Assembly (NCBI RefSeq): GCF_002949795.1
Contig: NZ_CP026692.1
Span: 3,518,545-3,582,544 of the forward strand
Reading direction: 5' to 3'
Length of the DNA: 64,000 nucleotides
From: Nostoc sp. 'Lobaria pulmonaria (5183) cyanobiont'
GTDB taxonomy: Bacteria > Cyanobacteriota > Cyanobacteriia > Cyanobacteriales > Nostocaceae
Below, in pieces: positions 17,243 to 27,677 of the stretch (its first letter is position 1; each line of letters begins with the position of its first letter). Position numbers and translations under genes: made by a program. Under the pieces are notes generated by a model. That model saw only the letters and a list, made by a program, of their open reading frames with translations. It searched no databases and was not told where the DNA came from.

Positions 17243-18091
17243 ATGTACACTGAATCAAGAGAAATCAATCTGCTGACTCCATCTAGAAACTTACCTCTAT
17301 ATGGCAAGAGAATTTTAGTCACAGCACCGAGAAATTATGCTTATAGGTTATCCGAACAAATCATCAAAAAAGGTGGTTTACCTGTTTTCATGCCTACTAT
17401 CGAAACCTGCTATTTATCAAACTACACCCTCTTAGATACCGCTTTAGCCCATATAAACGAATTTGATTGGATTCTTTTCACAAGTAGAAACGGAATCACT
17501 GCATTTTTTCACCGCATAAATGATTTGAATATTCCGATATCTGTAGTGCAAAAATGTCACTTATGTGCTTTGGGAAAAGATGCAGAAAGCTTGTTGTCTT
17601 TTTCTGGCAAAGTGGATTTAATTCCAACAGAATCTAGCCCAGCCGGAATTGTAGCTGAATTAGCGAAACTTCCGCAAATTCACGAGAAAAAAGTGCTGAT
17701 ACCTGCTCCAGAAGTTGTGGGTTTGCCTGAACCTGATGTTGTACCCAATTTGATTACGGATTTGCAACAATTAGGCATAGAAGTAACTCGCGTACCCACA
17801 TATATTACGCAGGGTTTAGACAAAAGTATCTACGGTATTGAATTAAACCTGATGCGTCAAAGAATTATTGATGTAATTGCCTTTAGTAGCACAGCGGAAG
17901 TAGAAAGCTTTTTGACAATGGTTAACTCGCAAAGCGATTACGAACATTGTGTTGTTGCATGTTTTGGGCCTTATACAACTGCTAATGCCCAAAAGTTGGG
18001 TATGACTGTCTCTATCGTGTCTAGAGATTACAGTTCTTTTGAGGGATTTGCTGAAGCGATCGCAGCATTTTTTACTCTTACTTCCGATTAA
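17243..18091 (+). CDS. hemD: uroporphyrinogen-III synthase-like protein
   Basis: The protein (about 282 aa) has the two-lobed HemD pattern: YGKRILVTAPRNYAYRLSEQI, a first-lobe end at FDWILFTSRNGITAFF, then KVLIPAPEVVGLPEPDVVPNLITDL with VTRVPTYIT, and a second-lobe end DVIAFSSTAEVESFL followed by VVACFGPYTTANAQKLGM. HemD closes and inverts ring D of hydroxymethylbilane to give uroporphyrinogen III, the precursor of haem, chlorophyll, bilins and cobalamin. The sequence is diverged, so it could be a paralogue. ATG 17243 is preferred over a TTG 45 bp upstream. It lies next to a ferredoxin gene in the same direction. Confidence 0.75.
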   Translation: MYTESREINLLTPSRNLPLYGKRILVTAPRNYAYRLSEQIIKKGGLPVFMPTIETCYLSNYTLLDTALAHINEFDWILFTSRNGITAFFHRINDLNIPISVVQKCHLCALGKDAESLLSFSGKVDLIPTESSPAGIVAELAKLPQIHEKKVLIPAPEVVGLPEPDVVPNLITDLQQLGIEVTRVPTYITQGLDKSIYGIELNLMRQRIIDVIAFSSTAEVESFLTMVNSQSDYEHCVVACFGPYTTANAQKLGMTVSIVSRDYSSFEGFAEAIAAFFTLTSD

Positions 18092-18161
18092 AACCAAGCG
18101 TCTAAAGATATAAAACAATCAACCACATTTAACTCTAGACTCGCAGCACATAAACCCGTAG

Positions 18162-18500
<339 letters not shown>

Positions 18501-19040
18501 GAGCGGGTGAGGGTTGAGGGTATTGGTATTAACTTAAGCCCAAACCCTTTTCAACTCTCGTTTTTCTAGCTAAAAATGCTGCTCTTAGGCTGCTGCCAGC
18601 AAGGAAGGTGGCAGTAGCCCCGATTGTAGACGTTACCCTAAACAAGGTGTGAAAATTAAGCTGCGATCGCAAGTGGGTGTAGATGTGCAGCAACGTTTTG
18701 ATAATTTGCATTCTCTGAAGGATTAGCCAAAACTTACAACTGCTTCCACAACCTCGCCACCGAAATTCAATAATTGCGCGCATGATAAAGGCAAAAAAAG
18801 GCGAAGAATTCTAAGTCTGGGGTAAAAAAGGAAAAGATGAGCATAGTGAAGGACAAATGAGTTCGTTTTAGGTGCAGAATTATGGAATATAAGCCCTCAC
18901 CCCAACCCTTTCCCCAAGGGAGAGGGAGTAAGAAAAAGAAAAAGAGAATAAATATCAACAAGATAAGAATAAAGATAAATCTTGTTCCCCTCTCCCTCTA
19001 GGAGAGGGGCTAGGGGTGAGGGCGGAAATTGCTAAATTAG
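18501..19040. other. intergenic region with REP-like repeats
   Basis: No gene is seen in 18501-18890. At 18893-18928 AGCCCTCACCCCAACCC then TTTCCCCAAGGGAGAGGGAG, and at 18985-19021 CCCCTCTCCCTCTAGGAGAG then GGGCTAGGGGTGAGGGC, form a pair of inverted REP-like units of a type widespread in Nostoc. They stand directly before the DUF559 remnant. Confidence 0.5.
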
Positions 19041-19235
19041 CTGGTAGTAACCGATAAATTCCCAAAGATATTATTAGAACGCGCGCGTAAGTTAAGAACA
19101 CAAAAAACACCAGCAGAGCAAATATTATGGGAATGTTTAAGAAATAGACGTTTTTTAAATACAAAATTTCGTAGACAACATAATATTGGTAGATATATAA
19201 CTGATTTTTATTTTGTAAATAATAATTTAGTATAA
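19041..19235 (+). pseudogene. DUF559-type (Vsr/endonuclease-like fold) gene remnant
   Basis: A frame without start codon reads KFPKILLERARKLRTQKT, PAEQILWECLRNRRFLNTKF, RRQHNIGRYITDFYFV and then stops. This is the N-terminal half of the DUF559 family, proteins related in fold to very-short-patch-repair endonucleases. The C-terminal half with the rest of the catalytic core is missing. It is fused to a REP-like repeat at its upstream end. Confidence 0.6.
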
Positions 19236-19289
19236 GAATTATTGAATAACTAATCTTAATCGTTTCTCTTAACAAGTAGAATTGAATTT

Positions 19290-19979
19290 ATGGCAACAAC
19301 AGCTTTAATTGTCGGTGCAGGTAGTGGACTGAGCGCTTCTTTAGCTCGCCTATTTGCCAAAGAAGGATTCACCATAGCTTTAGCGGCTCGCAAAATTGAA
19401 AAAATCACTGAATTGAGCAGTGAAATTGGCGCAGTTAGTTTCGCCGCTGATGCCTCAAAGCCAGATGAAGTAGAACAGTTATTTATTGATGTTGATAATA
19501 AAGTTGGTTCCCCGAATATTGTCGTTTACAATCCTAGTTTTCGGGTGCGGGGGCCTCTTGTCGATCTAGACCCTAGTGAAGTGGCAAAAACCCTAGATAT
19601 CACTGCTTATGGTGGCTTTCTTGTGGCTCAAGCTGCTACCAAAAGGTTTTTGCAACTTGGTGGCGGTGCTATATTTTTTACTGGAGCTTCAGCCAGTATT
19701 AAGGGTTATCCTTTGTCTGCTCCCTTTGCAATGGGTAAATTTGCACTACGCGGTTTGGCTCAGAGTATTGCTAGAGAATTAGCACCAAAGAATATCCATG
19801 TGGCGCATTTCGTGATTGATGGTGCAATCCGCTCCGCAGACCGCCAAGATCGAGTAGATAATCCTGATAGTACTCTTGACCCGGATGCGATCGCTCAAAC
19901 TTATCTCAGCATTCTCCGCCAACCTCGCAGTGCTTGGACTTATGAAGTAGAACTACGTCCGTGGGTAGAGAACTTCTAG
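19290..19979 (+). CDS. SDR-family oxidoreductase (atypical, Phe in place of catalytic Tyr)
   Basis: A 229-aa Rossmann protein with the cofactor loop GAGSGLSASLARLFAKEGF, FAADASKPDEVE, a VVYNPSF segment (NNAG-like), and the C-terminal part SAPFAMGKFALRGLAQSIAREL. In standard short-chain dehydrogenases the catalytic pair is YxxxK; here the aligned position is FAMGK, so Tyr is Phe. A subgroup of SDRs shares this change, which may mean altered or lost dehydrogenase chemistry. The gene ends 34 bp before a methyltransferase gene in the same direction. Substrate unknown. Confidence 0.8.
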   Translation: MATTALIVGAGSGLSASLARLFAKEGFTIALAARKIEKITELSSEIGAVSFAADASKPDEVEQLFIDVDNKVGSPNIVVYNPSFRVRGPLVDLDPSEVAKTLDITAYGGFLVAQAATKRFLQLGGGAIFFTGASASIKGYPLSAPFAMGKFALRGLAQSIARELAPKNIHVAHFVIDGAIRSADRQDRVDNPDSTLDPDAIAQTYLSILRQPRSAWTYEVELRPWVENF

Positions 19980-20013
19980 CCTAGACAATTGTTACAAAGA
20001 TAGTTTTGTAGGT

Positions 20014-20790
20014 ATGAGAATTGATTTTGGTGCAACTGCTACTGATTATGCAAAACACCGCGCTGGCTTTCCCAGTTCATTATTTAACAAACTGTCTGAA
20101 TATGGTATAGGTTTACCAGGGCAAAACATTGTTGACCTTGGTACAGGAACAGGAACACTAGCGCGGGGGTTTGCCGATAGAGGTGCTTATGTAATTGCCA
20201 TAGATCCATCAGCCTCACTTTTAGAACAAGCGAGACTGTTAAGCGAATCTGTCCAACTGAAAGTAGATTATCGAGTCGCAACTGCCGAGCATACCGAGTT
20301 ACCAGATGGTAGTGCGGATATAGTGACAGCTGGACAATGTTGGCATTGGTTTGACCGTCCGCGTGCCGTCCAAGAAATTACTCGGATATTGAGAAGAAAT
20401 GGCTCGATCGCGATCGCCCATTTTGATTGGATACCCTTAAAAGGTAATGTAGTTGAAGCAACAGAACAACTAATCGAGGCTCATAATCCCGCATGGAATC
20501 TAGGCGGCGGTAACGGATTGTATCCCCAGTGGTTACAAGATATTGGCGAAGGAGGTTTTCGAGAAATCCGCACATTTTCTTACGATGTATTTGTGTCTTA
20601 TACACACGAAGACTGGCGAGGACGAGTTCGGGCGAGTGCTGGTGTGGGAGGCAGCTTGACACCAGAAAAAGTAGAAGTATTTGACCAGGAATTGGCAACA
20701 TTACTCGAAACAAAATACCCTATACCAATTCTTCAGATTCACCATAGAGTTTGGGCGGCGATCGCAAAATCACCGCAATCTAATTCGTAA
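20014..20790 (+). CDS. class I SAM-dependent methyltransferase
   Basis: A 258-aa protein with motif I VDLGTGTGTLARGFADRG, the acidic residue AIDPS ending strand 2, motif II-like HTELPDGSADIVTAGQCWHW and a motif III region (ITRILRRNGSIAIAHF). This matches the UbiE/MenG-like (Methyltransf_11) group, which methylates small molecules using S-adenosylmethionine. The acceptor is unknown. It follows the SDR gene by 34 bp and may be in one operon with it. It is followed by a short tandem repeat (20788-20815) and then a GST gene. Confidence 0.85.
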   Translation: MRIDFGATATDYAKHRAGFPSSLFNKLSEYGIGLPGQNIVDLGTGTGTLARGFADRGAYVIAIDPSASLLEQARLLSESVQLKVDYRVATAEHTELPDGSADIVTAGQCWHWFDRPRAVQEITRILRRNGSIAIAHFDWIPLKGNVVEATEQLIEAHNPAWNLGGGNGLYPQWLQDIGEGGFREIRTFSYDVFVSYTHEDWRGRVRASAGVGGSLTPEKVEVFDQELATLLETKYPIPILQIHHRVWAAIAKSPQSNS

Positions 20791-20815
20791 TTCGTAATTC
20801 GTAATTCGTAATTAA
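20788..20815. repeat. short tandem repeat of TAATTCG(TA)
   Basis: TAATTCGTA is repeated in tandem directly at and after the stop of the methyltransferase gene. It is one of the short tandem repeats typical of Nostoc intergenic DNA; similar CAATTCG copies occur at 24149-24175. Confidence 0.6.
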
Positions 20816-20876
20816 GAAATGTCTGTAACACACTATTAATCTACAAAAAAATCGCACAATTTTAGGATAAATAACC

Positions 20877-21575
20877 ATGATTGAACTTTACTATTGGGCA
20901 ACTCCAAACGGTCATAAAATCACAATTTTCTTGGAAGAAGTTGGCTTACCATACACCATAAATCCTGTGAATATTGGCGCTGGGGATCAATTTAAGCCGG
21001 AATTTCTGAAGATTTCTCCTAACAATCGTATGCCTGCGATCGTTGACCACGAGCCAGCAGACGGAGGTGCGCCAATTTCGGTATTTGAGTCTGGTGCAAT
21101 CTTACTATATTTGGCAGAAAAAACTGGGAAATTAATTCCCCAAGATTTACGTAATCGCACTCAAGTTTTAGAATGGTTGTTTTGGCAAATGGCAGGGCTG
21201 GGGCCGATGGCGGGACAAAATCATCACTTTAGTACTTATGCTCCCGAAAAGATTGAATATGCCATTAACCGCTATGTGAATGAGACGGGACGCTTGTATG
21301 CAATATTGAATAAGCAACTAGCAGATAGAGAATTTGTAGCTGGCGATTATTCCATTGCTGATATTGCTGCTTATCCCTGGATAGTTCCCCATGAACTCCA
21401 AAATCAAAACCTAGAGGATTTTCCTCACCTCAAGCGCTGGTTTGAGACAATTAAAGCGCGTCCAGCAACAATTCGCGCCTACGAAAAAGCAGAAGCATTC
21501 AAAACTGAAGCGCTCGATCCAGATAAGTTACGAAATTTGTTATTTAACCAGTCGGCGAAAACTATTCAGCCTTGA
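20877..21575 (+). CDS. glutathione S-transferase (YfcG/Ure2p-like)
   Basis: The 232-aa protein has an N-terminal thioredoxin fold (IELYYWATPNGHKITIFLEEVGLPY) with the glutathione-binding NRMPAIVDHEP and ESGAILLYLAEK segments, and an all-helical C-terminal domain with MAGLGPMAGQNHHF and DYSIADIAAYPWIV. These match the bacterial YfcG-like nu-class GSTs, which act as glutathione-dependent disulfide reductases or peroxidases in the cytoplasm. Length is typical. It may share transcription with the upstream methyltransferase gene (86-bp gap). Confidence 0.88.
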   Translation: MIELYYWATPNGHKITIFLEEVGLPYTINPVNIGAGDQFKPEFLKISPNNRMPAIVDHEPADGGAPISVFESGAILLYLAEKTGKLIPQDLRNRTQVLEWLFWQMAGLGPMAGQNHHFSTYAPEKIEYAINRYVNETGRLYAILNKQLADREFVAGDYSIADIAAYPWIVPHELQNQNLEDFPHLKRWFETIKARPATIRAYEKAEAFKTEALDPDKLRNLLFNQSAKTIQP

Positions 21576-21646
21576 GCCTAATGAAATTGTCTTGTCACTG
21601 TGGCGATCGCTAAGTTAGCTCTAACCCTAGATCATCGGTTGCAACT

Positions 21647-22207
21647 ATGAGCAACGATTTCTCACCATCTTCCTTTCCTCAATTAGAAACAGAAAGGCTT
21701 CTTCTTCGTGAGACAAGCTTGCAGGATGCTGAAGCTACCTTTGCTGTATTCTCCGAGCCGAGTGTGACTCAGTTTCACGATCTTGATACCTTCACTTCTA
21801 TTAAAGAAGCGATTGCTGTCATTGAACGTAGAGCCAAGCGGTTTGAGCAAGGAGATGGAATTCGCTGGGGAATTATCCGTAAGCAAGACAACGTTTTGAT
21901 TGGTTCTTGTGGGTTTACGTGGAACCCACAAGAACACTCAGCCGAAATCGGTTATGAGCTTGCCAGTACTTTTTGGAGACAAGGTATCATGACTGAGGCA
22001 GTGAGTACTATCTTGCAATTTGGGTTTGAGAAAATGGGTTTGCGTTTCGTTATTGCCCAAGTGATGCTGAAAAATATCGCTTCTAAAAAGTTGCTAGAAA
22101 AGTTAGGTTTTCACAGTCAGGGTATACAGAAACAGTATGCCTTCTTCAAAGGTCAATATCACGATCTGGAGCAATTTATGCTTAAAAATAAAAAACTGAA
22201 TGAGTAA
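21647..22207 (+). CDS. GNAT-family acetyltransferase (RimJ/RimL type)
   Basis: A 186-aa protein in the RimJ/RimL subgroup: LETERLLLRETSLQDAEATF at the start, IGSCGFTWNPQEHSAEIGYELAS in the middle, and the acetyl-CoA loop region FWRQGIMTEAVSTILQFGFEKM with a C-terminal NIASKKLLEKLGF. Such enzymes acetylate N-terminal or small-molecule amines using acetyl-CoA. The start ATG is clear and the length normal. No operon partner is obvious; it ends 313 bp before a tandem-repeat array. Confidence 0.88.
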   Translation: MSNDFSPSSFPQLETERLLLRETSLQDAEATFAVFSEPSVTQFHDLDTFTSIKEAIAVIERRAKRFEQGDGIRWGIIRKQDNVLIGSCGFTWNPQEHSAEIGYELASTFWRQGIMTEAVSTILQFGFEKMGLRFVIAQVMLKNIASKKLLEKLGFHSQGIQKQYAFFKGQYHDLEQFMLKNKKLNE

Positions 22208-22519
22208 GCTGAGTGGTGCAGAAAACTCTTCGGAGTCTCAAGTAGAGAATACAGTGATACGCAAGAACTCAATTTGTTGCTCTATCTGCGCTCATTTTTT
22301 AAGTGAAGACGTAGCAGGTGGAGGACTTTTTCGAGGTAACGTAGCTAATCGGGGAATTGGGAGACGTTAATAACACAACCGTTCAATTTTGCGTAATCCT
22401 AATTGTAAAAAAATTAATCCCCGTTGGCTATGCCAGTCGAGCATTTTGCGCCAACCTTCATGGACTACAACTTGCAATACCTGTCTAAACTCTATTCTCC
22501 GTCTTCCTAAAAAAGTCGC
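22208..22519. other. intergenic region before the tandem array
   Basis: No gene is supported. The open frames on both strands here run into the 21-bp array and owe their length to it. The part at 22380-22510 looks faintly protein-like on neither strand with certainty. Confidence 0.35.
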
Positions 22520-22719
22520 ACCCAATTCAGTAAACGACTCCCCGAATTCAGTAAACGACTCCCCGAATTCAATCAACGACTCCCCGAATTCAATCAACGA
22601 CTCCCCGAATTCAATCAACGACTCCCCGAATTCAATCAACAACTCCCCAAATTCAATCAACAACTCCCCGACTTCAGTAAACGACTGCCCGAATTCAATC
22701 AACGACTCCCCGAATTTAA
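22520..22719. repeat. tandem array, about ten 21-bp units
   Basis: Units read GACTCCCCGAATTCA followed by GTAAAC or ATCAAC, each exactly 21 bp, with single-base variants in the later units (AACTCC, GACTGCCC). It shares the CCGA(A/G)TTCAG core with the 42-bp array at 13670-13937. It is open in several frames on both strands and is not treated as coding. Confidence 0.9.
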
Positions 22720-22771
22720 GAGGTTGTTTGAAAATTGGTTTGCTGTGATTTTAGGCATTTCATATCTGCGT

Positions 22772-22804
22772 AATTATAGCAAAAGCCTTGCCCTTGCTAT
22801 AATT
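22772..22804. repeat. 11-bp inverted repeat upstream of the metY fragment
   Basis: AATTATAGCAA and TTGCTATAATT flank an 11-nt spacer. The right arm contains TATAAT. The stem lies 76 bp before the truncated metY frame and could be a promoter-proximal structure or an old insertion end. Confidence 0.4.
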
Positions 22805-22876
22805 CCCATTTTCTATTTTCCAACTTGTTGTGCTAGAGATAAGGAATCCTGGGTGCAAACAGTTAAAATACGGTAA

Positions 22877-24022
<1,146 letters not shown>

Positions 24023-24246
24023 TTATCAATAAATTGGGAATGGGGCATTGGGCATTAGGAAGAGACAAGGAAGAAACTTGTTGAATAATTTTCCCTTGTC
24101 CTCCTTGTCCTCCTTGTCCCCCTTGTCCCCCTGCTCCCCACTCTTATACCAATTCGCAATTCGCAATTCGCAATTGAGAAATTTAGATGCAGCAAGGCAA
24201 TCCCTGCTTACATCTGTTGCCTTATTTTAGAGAATTGGTATTAGAT

Positions 24247-25326
24247 ATGATCTACTCAGATTTCATTTCACTGCAAACCCAGTTTTACCAGATGACTGTG
24301 CCATTTCCACTTGAAGGCGGCGAAGTATTAATTGGGATTCAGGTTGCTTATCGCACCTGGGGACAGTTAAATGCTCAAGGCGATAATGGGGTACTGATTT
24401 GTCATGCCTTAACTGGTTCGGCTGACGCTGATGATTGGTGGGAACCTTTGTTTGGTTCCGGGAAAGCTTTCAATCCAGAACGCGACTTTATTGTATGCAG
24501 CAACATTTTGGGAAGTTGTTACGGCACAACTGGGCCAACTACTATCAATCCCATAACGGGAAACCCTTATGGCGTATCCTTCCCTGAGATTACAATCCGA
24601 GATATGGTTCACCTGCAAGCTGTACTACTAGAATACCTGGGTGTTCAATCTCTGCGGTTAGTAATTGGCGGCTCACTCGGTGGGATGCAAGCACTGGAAT
24701 GGGCATTGTTATATCCAGAAAAGGTGAAAGGAATTGCACCCATTGCTGTTTCTGGCAGACATTCAGCTTGGTGTATTGGATTGAGTGAAGCTCAAAGACA
24801 GGCAATTTATGCCGATCCAAACTGGCAAAGAGGGAACTATACTTTGGATGCGCCCCCAAATCAAGGACTAGCAGTGGCGCGGATGATGGCGATGTCTACT
24901 TACCGTTCTTGGGATAGTTTTACAAGCCGCTTTGGACGGCAGTATGATGCATCTGAGCAGTTTACTATAACCAGTTACTTACAGCACCAGGGTCAAAAGC
25001 TAACAGAAAGATTTGATGCCAACACTTACATCACTCTTACCCACGCAATGGATCGCCACGATGTTGCACGCGATCGCACCAGTCCTAATTTGTCAGATTA
25101 TGAATCTATTCTGCAAATCATCCAGCAACCAACTTTAGTTGTTGCAATTGATTCTGATATCCTCTATCCTCCAGTAGAACAACAAGAATTGGCGAATTTA
25201 ATCCCGAATGCTCAACTTGCGTGGCTGAAGTCAACCCACGGACATGATGCCTTTTTAATTGACATGGCTGCATTAAATGAAATACTAATCTCTTTTCGGC
25301 AAAGTTTAGATTTTTTAGCCTTATAA
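24247..25326 (+). CDS. metX: homoserine O-acetyltransferase
   Basis: A 359-aa alpha/beta-hydrolase-fold enzyme with the MetX signature. It has the acyl-enzyme Ser in VIGGSLGGMQALEWALLYP, the GSCYGTTGP and NPITGNPYG loops, the catalytic Asp in VAIDSDILYPP and His in KSTHGHDAFLID. It transfers acetyl from acetyl-CoA to homoserine, giving the substrate of MetY in methionine synthesis. The start ATG (MIYSDFIS) is preferred to an upstream in-frame ATG at 24187, which lies in repeat-derived sequence. No SAM riboswitch is visible upstream. The partner metY just before it is truncated. Confidence 0.9.
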   Translation: MIYSDFISLQTQFYQMTVPFPLEGGEVLIGIQVAYRTWGQLNAQGDNGVLICHALTGSADADDWWEPLFGSGKAFNPERDFIVCSNILGSCYGTTGPTTINPITGNPYGVSFPEITIRDMVHLQAVLLEYLGVQSLRLVIGGSLGGMQALEWALLYPEKVKGIAPIAVSGRHSAWCIGLSEAQRQAIYADPNWQRGNYTLDAPPNQGLAVARMMAMSTYRSWDSFTSRFGRQYDASEQFTITSYLQHQGQKLTERFDANTYITLTHAMDRHDVARDRTSPNLSDYESILQIIQQPTLVVAIDSDILYPPVEQQELANLIPNAQLAWLKSTHGHDAFLIDMAALNEILISFRQSLDFLAL

Positions 25327-25700
25327 CTCGATGTATTGAGAAAAAAGCTTGGTGTTTCGAGATATAAGGTGGAATGATAAAGTTGAAAAGGCGTTGGCTA
25401 CGCCCAGAGCAGGCATCGCACCTTGCACTATCGAGCGTCACAGCCCGTCGTAGACATCGCGACAGGCGGGTAAATTGTGTATATGGAAATTTATAGAGTG
25501 GCGACAGTCGCGGGAGTTGAGATTTTGCGACAGCGCCAACTAAAAGATAGTGTACCAGATTTGCGGTGAGTATTTGAGCGCATTGAGGGACACGTATTTT
25601 TGTTAACCCAACTGGCGGCTATTGGTAAAAGTAAGCTTGCGTATCTGCAAAAGCTTCCTGTCTCCTAGAACTACGGTGTACACCAAGTCTCTTGACTTGC
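25327..25700. other. intergenic region with dispersed repeats
   Basis: Two fragments of Nostoc dispersed repeats lie here: GGCGTTGGCTACGCCCAGAG at 25391 and CCCGTCGTAGACATCGCGAC at 25444, the latter related to the 36-bp hairpin element. No gene is supported between them and the tandem array. Confidence 0.45.
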
Positions 25701-25880
25701 AATGGCATTGTATCGACTAACAATGGCATTGTATCGACTAACAATGACATTGCATCGACGAACAATGACATTGCATCGACGAACAATGACATTGCATCGA
25801 CTAACAATGGCATTGCATCGACGAACAATGACATTGCATCGACTAACAATGGCATTGCATCGACTGACAATGCTATTTCT
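25701..25880. repeat. tandem array, eight 21-bp units plus a partial
   Basis: Units begin AATGGCATTG or AATGACATTG and continue (T/C)ATCGAC(T/G)AAC, restarting every 21 bp from 25701 to 25869. The core resembles units of the array at 47527-47715. Long open frames on both strands here are artefacts of the period. Confidence 0.9.
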
Positions 25881-25949
25881 TTGAGCGGTGATGATGCTAT
25901 TATTACGTCGCAGCACTAAGCAACAAACCGAAAAGATATAGCAAATAAA

Positions 25950-27251
25950 GTGGGAAGAAGCACCTCTCAGCCCAGTAAAAATATTAGCTTTCATCGCCGT
26001 CTCAAAGCAATCCTAGTAGTTTTATTAGTCTGGGGTGGCGTGAGTTTACTGCATTGGCTACCAGAAACACAATGGTTGATGTTGGGATTAACCGCAATCC
26101 TGACTGTGCAAACGTTACGAATGTTGGTAGCAAAACCAGCGGCGGCGGCGATAGAGAGTGAGATTTATTTACCGCCAGTCTCAATTTTAGTTCCGGCTAA
26201 AAATGAAAGTCTAGTCTTGCCCGATCTAGTCTACAGCTTATGCCAATTGAATTACCCAAGCGATCGCTTAGATATCTGGGTTGTTGATGATGGTAGTACC
26301 GATGAAACCCCCCAAGTTTTGAAAGAATTACAAACTCAATTTCCAGCTTTACAAGTTCATCGACGGGAATCAAAAGGTGGTAAATCAGGGGCGTTGAATG
26401 CGGTGTTTCCCTTTACCCAAGGGGAGATTATTCTAGTCTGTGATGCAGATGCTCAGTTAAGAGCCAATTTTCTCCAGCAAACAGTACCTCTGTTTCAGAA
26501 GCAAGCTATCGGTGCAGTGCAAGTGCGAAAAGTGATTTTTAATGCTAATAGCAATTTCTTAACTCGTTGTCAGCAGATGGAAATGTGCTGTGATAGCTTT
26601 TTGCAAACCCATCGCATTGCTATTGATGGAATGTCTGAACTGCGCGGTAATGGGATGTTAGTTCGTCGGGAGTTATTAAAAAAGTGTCAAGGTTGGAATG
26701 AGAACACTGTCACCGATGATTTGGATCTTTGCTTCAAACTCTATTTAGCAGGTGCGGAAATGGAGTTTGTTACAGTTCCATCAATTCAGGAAGAAGGTGT
26801 AACTACTTGGGAAAAACTTTGGTATCAACGTTGTCGTTGGGCTGAAGGTGGCTATCAGCGTTACCTAGATTATTTTCCGCAAATTCTTACTTTAGGTTGG
26901 GCGAAAGAAATTGATTTACTATTGTTTTTTATATTGCAATTTCTTCTACCAATTGGACTCATCCCCGACTTACTTTGGACAATATTTTATAGCCATAATC
27001 CTGTTTTGTTTCCACTCCAGACACTACTCAGCATCATTCTGACGATTGCCTTTATTGCTGGACTTTACCAATTTCAAAATTTACGAGGATGGTCTTTGCT
27101 TTGGGCAACAATTCAAGGGTCATTATATATGGTGCATTGGATTCCTGTGATGATTGTGACGACTTTAAAGATGTGTGTGCAGGAGCGATCGCGCTGGGTA
27201 AAAACTGAGCATCGTGGTCAAAATACTGACAGTGATTCTAGCAAAAAATAA
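25950..27251 (+). CDS. cellulose-synthase-like GT2 glycosyltransferase, membrane protein
   Basis: This 433-aa protein has two N-terminal membrane segments (LVVLLVWGGVSLLHWL and a second one), then a GT-A domain with VVDDGSTDETPQVL, the metal-binding DADAQL, the acceptor-side TDDLDLCFKL and the processive-synthase motif QRCRW. Two or three C-terminal membrane segments follow (LLLFFILQFLLPIGLIPDL). This is the order of processive beta-glycan synthases such as cellulose, chitin or hyaluronan synthase-like enzymes. It lacks a PilZ domain, and no partner genes flank it, so the product is unknown. The start is GTG 25950 with no clear ribosome binding site. Confidence 0.85.
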   Translation: MGRSTSQPSKNISFHRRLKAILVVLLVWGGVSLLHWLPETQWLMLGLTAILTVQTLRMLVAKPAAAAIESEIYLPPVSILVPAKNESLVLPDLVYSLCQLNYPSDRLDIWVVDDGSTDETPQVLKELQTQFPALQVHRRESKGGKSGALNAVFPFTQGEIILVCDADAQLRANFLQQTVPLFQKQAIGAVQVRKVIFNANSNFLTRCQQMEMCCDSFLQTHRIAIDGMSELRGNGMLVRRELLKKCQGWNENTVTDDLDLCFKLYLAGAEMEFVTVPSIQEEGVTTWEKLWYQRCRWAEGGYQRYLDYFPQILTLGWAKEIDLLLFFILQFLLPIGLIPDLLWTIFYSHNPVLFPLQTLLSIILTIAFIAGLYQFQNLRGWSLLWATIQGSLYMVHWIPVMIVTTLKMCVQERSRWVKTEHRGQNTDSDSSKK

Positions 27252-27264
27252 AATAACATTTAAG

Positions 27265-27677
27265 ATGCCTGCAAAATATATCTATCACGATGCTGTTAAA
27301 AACTCCTTAATTCAAGAAGGTTGGATAATTACAGATGACCCCCTACATTTAAAATGGGGTCAAAAAGATATGTAGATTTAGGAGCAAAACAACTTTTAGC
27401 CGCAGAACAAGGAACTAAAAAAATAGCCGTAGAAATTAAAAGTTTTGTCAGTCCTTCAGAAATGGCAGACCTCAAAAATGCCATCGGCGGATTTATTCTG
27501 TATCGTGCTGTTATCAGTCGCCTAGAACCTGATAGAATATTATATTTAGCAGTGCGTGACAGCGTATTCACAGCTTTATTCGAGGAACCAATTGGTACAC
27601 TTTTAATAGAAAGTGAAAATTTAAATTTACTTGTTTTCAATCCTGAAACTGAGAGGATTATCCAATGGATACCTTAG
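27265..27677 (+). pseudogene. xisH: xisH, frameshifted by a 4-bp deletion
   Basis: From ATG 27265 the protein reads MPAKYIYHDAVKNSLIQEGW, then ITDDPLHLKWGQKDM, then a stop. The homologous continuation YVDLGAKQLLAAEQGTKKIA lies in the next frame from 27368 and runs to the normal XisH end (LLVFNPETERIIQWIP). Intact XisH is about 138 aa and reads WGQKDMYVDLGA at this point, so the sequence lacks one TATG of a TATGTATG-like tandem. XisH was found as a factor controlling excision of the fdxN element in Nostoc heterocysts; it is an endonuclease-fold protein. The intact partner xisI overlaps its 3' end by 13 bp. Confidence 0.75.

Noticed and set aside
22367..22748. Open frames on both strands through the 21-bp array before metY
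   Set aside because: Both strands are open at the same place with the array period as the cause; no start signal or conserved flank supports coding.
24023..24246. SAM riboswitch before metX
   Set aside because: The sequence is made of CCTTGTCC and CAATTCG repeats; no riboswitch-like paired core could be found.
25619..25994. Four overlapping open frames on both strands at the 25.7-kb array
   Set aside because: Same reason: an artefact of the 21-bp period. The frames differ in every reading and carry no domain.
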